The notes under the pieces are model-generated. The model was not told the origin of the DNA. It searched no databases and worked only from the letters and a program-made list of their open reading frames with translations. Made by a program: the position numbers and the translations under genes. Shown piece after piece: positions 60,509 to 64,000 of a DNA stretch of 64,000 nt (positions are counted from its first letter, which is position 1; each line of letters opens with the position of its first letter). Source of the stretch: Polynucleobacter sp. MWH-Aus1W21 (GTDB lineage: Bacteria; Pseudomonadota; Gammaproteobacteria; Burkholderiales; Burkholderiaceae); the NCBI RefSeq assembly GCF_018687275.1, contig NZ_CP061287.1:1612001-1676000 (forward strand), given 5' to 3'.

Positions 60509-60982
60509 TTAGTTCTTAATAAATTTCCCAGACACTTTGCCGCCGCGCTGGATGTGAATATATTTATAACTAATATTACCGTCAACTCTAGCCAAAGGAC
60601 CAACATTCAAATCATCGCAGTTCACATCGCCATGAACTTGGCCTTTAATAACCAACTGATCTGAATTGAGCTCACCATCAACCTGCCCGCTAGAGTCGAT
60701 TAATACTGATTTAGCGGTAATTTTTCCACGCACCGTTCCTGAGATATTTAGTACGCCATCAGAAGTGATGGTACCTTCAAAGATAAAACCTTCACTGATA
60801 ATCGAAGGTTTATTAGAGAGTACGCTAGAACGGTTAGCAAAATCGGAGCGCATTGTCTGCTCAACAGCGGGAGCAAAATCTTCTTCCGCAGTGGTCTCCA
60901 CTACCTGCGCTTCAATCTCTTGCGCAATAGGCTCTTCATTTTCTGTGCTGCTAGAGTTGGAATTTTTTGAAAAAATTGACAT
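60509..60982 (-). CDS. Bactofilin family protein (157 aa)
   Basis: A 157-residue bactofilin with a disordered, glutamate-rich N-terminal tail of about 60 residues, followed by the beta-helix (FEGTITSDGVLNISGTVRG, VDGELNSDQLVIKGQVHG, VDGNISYKYIHIQRGGKVSG). The acidic tail may attach to membrane or partners. It lies between the two other bactofilin genes (13- and 34-base gaps), so the three form one operon with the ParA-like gene. Confidence 0.9.
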   Translation of the reverse strand: MSIFSKNSNSSSTENEEPIAQEIEAQVVETTAEEDFAPAVEQTMRSDFANRSSVLSNKPSIISEGFIFEGTITSDGVLNISGTVRGKITAKSVLIDSSGQVDGELNSDQLVIKGQVHGDVNCDDLNVGPLARVDGNISYKYIHIQRGGKVSGKFIKN

Positions 60983-61016
60983 CGTTATTTTAGTAATTAA
61001 CTAGTTAGATAAAAAA

Positions 61017-61355
61017 TTAAGAATGGGGATTAAGGTTGTGCAAGTCACCATGTAGATGACCGCCCTTCTCAATTTCAATTTCAGAGTAATTGATTGAGCC
61101 GGTCACTTTTCCAGTAGAACGAATAATCAAACTACGAGTTGAAGAAATGTATTCATTTACTTCACCACGAATATCAATAGACTCACCGGTCAATTTTCCG
61201 CGCACAGTTCCTGTAGCCTCGATTAACACCTGCTTAGCAGTAAGCTCGCCCTCTACAGTTCCAGAAATAGACGCGATATCTGGGACCTCAAAATTGCCCT
61301 TTAGTACTACGCCCTCACCCACGAATAGGCAACCTAGTTGATTTACTTCAGCCAT
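61017..61355 (-). CDS. Bactofilin family protein (112 aa)
   Basis: A short bactofilin of 112 residues from the ATG at 61355, which has AAGGAG eight bases upstream. The beta-helix is nearly the whole protein: GVVLKGNFEVPDIASISGTV, TVRGKLTGESIDIRG, GKVTGSINYSEIEIEKGGHLHG. It lacks the long tail of the middle copy. It is the first gene of the bactofilin-ParA operon on the minus strand. Confidence 0.9.
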   Translation of the reverse strand: MAEVNQLGCLFVGEGVVLKGNFEVPDIASISGTVEGELTAKQVLIEATGTVRGKLTGESIDIRGEVNEYISSTRSLIIRSTGKVTGSINYSEIEIEKGGHLHGDLHNLNPHS

Positions 61356-61483
61356 TCTTAGCACTCCTTAGCGCGCATTGTGTTTAATAAAGATTCTAGC
61401 GATTCTAGCAGTAGATCCTTGATTTTGGGCCTTAAAATACAAATATTGCTTACAAAATTCGTATTTCCACTTTGGGTATCAAA

Positions 61484-61924
61484 ATGTCAATTTCCTACAA
61501 AAATATAGCCTTAGCTGCGTTAACGGCTTTTTTACTCAATCCATTTATTTCGGCTCATGCCAAATGGGCATTCCTGTCAAACGATAACCTTGGTAATGTC
61601 TACTATTACGAAGACAGCAAAACCGTCATAGATACCGCTGCTCAGGAAGTTAGTACCTGGCTTTTGATAAGTTACACCGAAACCTTGACAGCGCCAAATG
61701 GCCAGCCAACACAATCGGTCATTCAAGATATTTCCTATTCCTGCAGAACTGGCTATGAAAGCTATAAACAGTTTTATATTGGCTACTATTCCGGCCAAGA
61801 GGGGTCTGGAGTGAGTGTAGATCAGGCCGACACCTCAAATTCGGACTGGGAGCGGGTTATTCCTGACACGATGAGTTATGTAATTTACAAGTTCTTCTGC
61901 AAACCGCCCAAAACCCCAAATTAA
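61484..61924 (+). CDS. Exported protein of unknown function (surface-adhesin-E-like pattern)
   Basis: A 146-residue protein from the ATG at 61484 (a TTG at 61472 is also in frame). Signal peptide residues about 1-25 end at SAHAK. The mature protein starts KWAFLSNDNLGNVYYYEDSKTV, with aromatic strands and two cysteines (SYSCRTGYES, FFCKPPK). The pattern W...YYxD..(S)-V is like the adhesin E/surface-exposed small families, but this is only suggestive. It is divergent from the bactofilin operon. Confidence 0.5.
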   Translation: MSISYKNIALAALTAFLLNPFISAHAKWAFLSNDNLGNVYYYEDSKTVIDTAAQEVSTWLLISYTETLTAPNGQPTQSVIQDISYSCRTGYESYKQFYIGYYSGQEGSGVSVDQADTSNSDWERVIPDTMSYVIYKFFCKPPKTPN

Positions 61925-61942
61925 ACCCCAAATGTTACTAAA

Positions 61943-62317
61943 TTACTGCTTTACCTCGGGAGAGGCATCAGCCGAACCGCTAGCTGCTGGCTTAGAAAAA
62001 TAACTCATCGGGAAGGTAGATTCCGAGCCATAAGGACCCCTAATCCAGATTTGATCGTTGTACCGAACATAACAGCTGCGTGTCACAGTGCCCAGGGCAT
62101 TAACTGAATAGGAAAAATACCAATTTGGCTCAACCTTGCCTGTCTCGGAGGTGCAAGGCTCGCCGGTGATATACAAAATATCGCTAAAGGAAGGCATCTG
62201 CCCAATGATGGCGGCTTTAGCAGGGGATGCTCCAACAATTAAAACCGCTCCCAATAGTCTGCATGCAGCTCGCAAGAAGTTGCAAAAGGGCGATATGAGG
62301 ACAGGAGAGGTTTTCAC
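61943..62317 (-). CDS. Exported hypothetical protein (124 aa)
   Basis: A 124-residue protein with a signal peptide (residues 1-35, ending SPAKAA). The mature part contains two cysteines (EPCTSETGKVEPNWYFSY; VTRSCYVRYNDQIWIRG) that may form a disulfide, and a short charged tail. No family is recognised. It faces the small exported protein upstream and is divergent from the M23 peptidase gene. Confidence 0.5.
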   Translation of the reverse strand: MKTSPVLISPFCNFLRAACRLLGAVLIVGASPAKAAIIGQMPSFSDILYITGEPCTSETGKVEPNWYFSYSVNALGTVTRSCYVRYNDQIWIRGPYGSESTFPMSYFSKPAASGSADASPEVKQ

Positions 62318-62423
62318 AGATTTATCTTAGAGCTAAAATTGGCGATTTATAAGGTTATTATATGGCCTAACATTGCTTTACTGAAGATTTAATTTAAATA
62401 AATCAAATACTTATAGAATTTTA

Positions 62424-63359
62424 ATGCAATTATTTTGGGTATCGGGCTCTACCGGGGCAATTCAACAAATTAACATTACCAAAGAGCGTCTGGTGCGCGT
62501 TGGGATGATTGTGATCGCTTCATTTTTAGCGTTAGGGATATTAATTTTTTCAACCGGCATTCACATAGCCCTGGAAGTGAACCCCGAATTTGCAAGAGAA
62601 GTGAGTGGCGTTGTAACGGTGAAAGAGCGCATGGCACTGGATGCCAGATACACTAAAGAATTTAACAAGATTCAAGGCGAGCTGGCTAAAGCTGCCATGC
62701 AATTTAATGAAATCAAGTCCATTAAAGATCGCTACTTAGCCATTTCCACACCTTACACAGCAAAAACGAAATTCACTGATTCAAGCAACCTGGGCGGTCC
62801 CTTAAAGCCTGTGAACTTTAAGCTGGAGCCTACTAAAAGCCTGGCTGAGAATTTTGAAGATGCCGTTAATAAATCCACTGAAATGGCCGAGATCTTTAAT
62901 AAGTCCGCCCCTGAATGGGAAAAGCAATATCAGTGGTTACGCACCCTACCAATTGGCCCCCCGATTGATGCGCGCCTGGGCATGACTAGCAATTTTGGCG
63001 TGCGCGTAGACCCATTTACAAAGCAGCTCGCACAGCACTCAGGTGTTGACTTTGTTACGCCTGCTGGCACGCAGATCGTTGCTTCAGGTGACGGCACAGT
63101 GATCAAGGCTGGTTTAGACCCAGCCTATGGAAATTTTGTTGAAATTGCCCATGGTGATGGGTTTATTTCTAAGTACGCTCATAACAGTAAGCTTCTAGTC
63201 AAGATTGGCCAGGTCATTACTCGTGGTCAGCCCATTGCCTTATCGGGTTCTACAGGTCGCTCAACCGGTCCCCACCTACACTATGAAATCCATCAAAACA
63301 GTAACTACCTCAATCCGGCAAAAATCTTAGTCTACGCGCCGCCTTCAGCATATTGGTAA
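62424..63359 (+). CDS. M23 family metallopeptidase
   Basis: A 311-residue protein. A membrane helix (about residues 28-47) anchors it, followed by a helical/coiled region of about 120 residues and a LytM/M23 domain. The domain has FGVRVDPFTKQLAQHSGVDF (zinc H-x3-D) at about residues 192-211 and GPHLHYEIH (second H-x-H) near residues 285-293. It should cleave peptide cross-links of peptidoglycan in the periplasm. It is close to the bactofilin genes, a pairing seen in cell-shape systems of other bacteria. No Shine-Dalgarno is clear. Confidence 0.9.
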   Translation: MQLFWVSGSTGAIQQINITKERLVRVGMIVIASFLALGILIFSTGIHIALEVNPEFAREVSGVVTVKERMALDARYTKEFNKIQGELAKAAMQFNEIKSIKDRYLAISTPYTAKTKFTDSSNLGGPLKPVNFKLEPTKSLAENFEDAVNKSTEMAEIFNKSAPEWEKQYQWLRTLPIGPPIDARLGMTSNFGVRVDPFTKQLAQHSGVDFVTPAGTQIVASGDGTVIKAGLDPAYGNFVEIAHGDGFISKYAHNSKLLVKIGQVITRGQPIALSGSTGRSTGPHLHYEIHQNSNYLNPAKILVYAPPSAYW

Positions 63360-63613
63360 GCAGCTGAAATTTGCTTGCAATAGAATTTAGTAAAAACTAC
63401 CAATAAAAAATCATCTACAAGCAGTAGTTAGAGACAACACAAGCTAGCAACCTCAAACTTGATTGGAGATGCTTTGACCCTGAATGCATGCGTGTGACGT
63501 GCAAAGTAATAGTGCTGATAAGCTAGCAATACATCGCAAGGCGCTAGAGAAACTAAGCTAGTTAATGTATAGTGAAATTAGTACTTTTTACTAAGACTCC
63601 AAGGAGAGGTGGC

Positions 63614-64000
63614 ATGGCATTTCAATTGACGACATTTCGTAGCGCTGCCCTTTGCATTCTGATAGCACTTTTATGCGCCTGTAGCGCAAAAGAGGAGCAA
63701 GCCAAAACTGAGGTTTGGCTACCCGATACCAAAGTCGTCAAGATGCCAATGGAAGACTATGCTGGTATTCCATTTAACACCACACGCGAAGAGGCAAAAG
63801 AAAAATACAATTGCACTGCTTACGAGCTTTCCTTTAGCTGCAAGATGAAAAATGGCGATCAAGAAGAATCGATCTGGCTCATCTATAACGAGGCAGGTCG
63901 CCTGGTTCTCATGAAAAAAGAGTTGGGCTACTTCAAGAAAGATGTGGCTGACACCATTATTGAGCGCTTCACCATTAAGTATGGGCTGGACTACACCCCA
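63614..64000 (+). CDS. Lipoprotein of unknown function, partial (C-terminus outside window)
   Basis: From the ATG at 63614, with AAGGAGAGG upstream, 129 codons are read to the window end with no stop. A lipoprotein signal ends with ALLCACSAK. The mature protein is soluble and charged (YAGIPFNTTREEAKEKYNC; MKNGDQEESIWLIYNEAGRL). No family is recognised. The 254 bases before it hold no gene. Confidence 0.7.
   Translation, partial: MAFQLTTFRSAALCILIALLCACSAKEEQAKTEVWLPDTKVVKMPMEDYAGIPFNTTREEAKEKYNCTAYELSFSCKMKNGDQEESIWLIYNEAGRLVLMKKELGYFKKDVADTIIERFTIKYGLDYTP

Noticed and set aside
1..64000. CRISPR arrays, transposons, tRNA or rRNA genes
   Set aside because: No regularly spaced repeats, transposase or integrase motifs, or cloverleaf/rRNA-like segments were noticed on either strand.

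Overview
The window looks like a chromosomal segment of a free-living freshwater betaproteobacterium of the Burkholderiaceae, most likely Polynucleobacter or a close relative. This is inferred from the moderate-to-low GC content, tightly packed genes, two 'Bug'-type tripartite tricarboxylate receptors, two phasins, a System I cytochrome c maturation operon and many Burkholderiales-type DUF proteins. No rRNA, tRNA, CRISPR array, transposase, integrase or phage gene was seen.

Layout. 0-6.8 kb: a cut-off MFS transporter, a Bug receptor, a split AtuA-type pair, a 2OG-Fe dioxygenase, an orphan TAXI receptor and an SDR. 6.8-13.6 kb: a complete nine-gene ccmABCDEFGHI operon on the minus strand, almost every junction an ATGA-type overlap. 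13.7-24.2 kb: redox and stress genes (WrbA-like flavoprotein, quinone reductase, lipoprotein CuZn-SOD), small DUF genes, an HDAC-family enzyme, a phasin, an amidohydrolase and an outer-membrane protein. 24.4-29 kb: ahpC-ahpF, two nitroreductases and a second phasin. 29-36.5 kb: an OsmC-YcaO fusion, a double cupin, an SDR, a LON-domain protein, an MpaB-type oxygenase, FolB, a histidine phosphatase and two very small genes. 36.5-41.1 kb: a tricarballylate/citrate-type operon (LysR regulator, TcuA, TcuB, Bug receptor) with a strong palindrome in the promoter. 41.1-41.8 kb: a decayed patch with a truncated Tat-signal ORF and a nitroreductase remnant.

41.8-62.4 kb is the most unusual part. It starts with a K+-channel-like protein carrying two voltage-sensor domains but one pore, coupled to a small membrane-anchored protein. 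Next come members of a local Sel1/TPR-like family, a PilZ protein, an FMN glutamate-synthase-like enzyme and an acetate kinase remnant. A compact cyclic-nucleotide module follows: a membrane adenylate cyclase, a divergent class-I-type phosphodiesterase, and two stand-alone cyclic-nucleotide-binding proteins sharing a C-terminal helix. A stretch of unrecognised small, secreted and membrane proteins leads to a minus-strand cluster of three bactofilins and a ParA/MinD-like ATPase, near an M23 peptidase. I infer a cell-envelope/cell-shape and signalling region, but no gene here directly proves one common pathway.

The window ends inside a lipoprotein gene.
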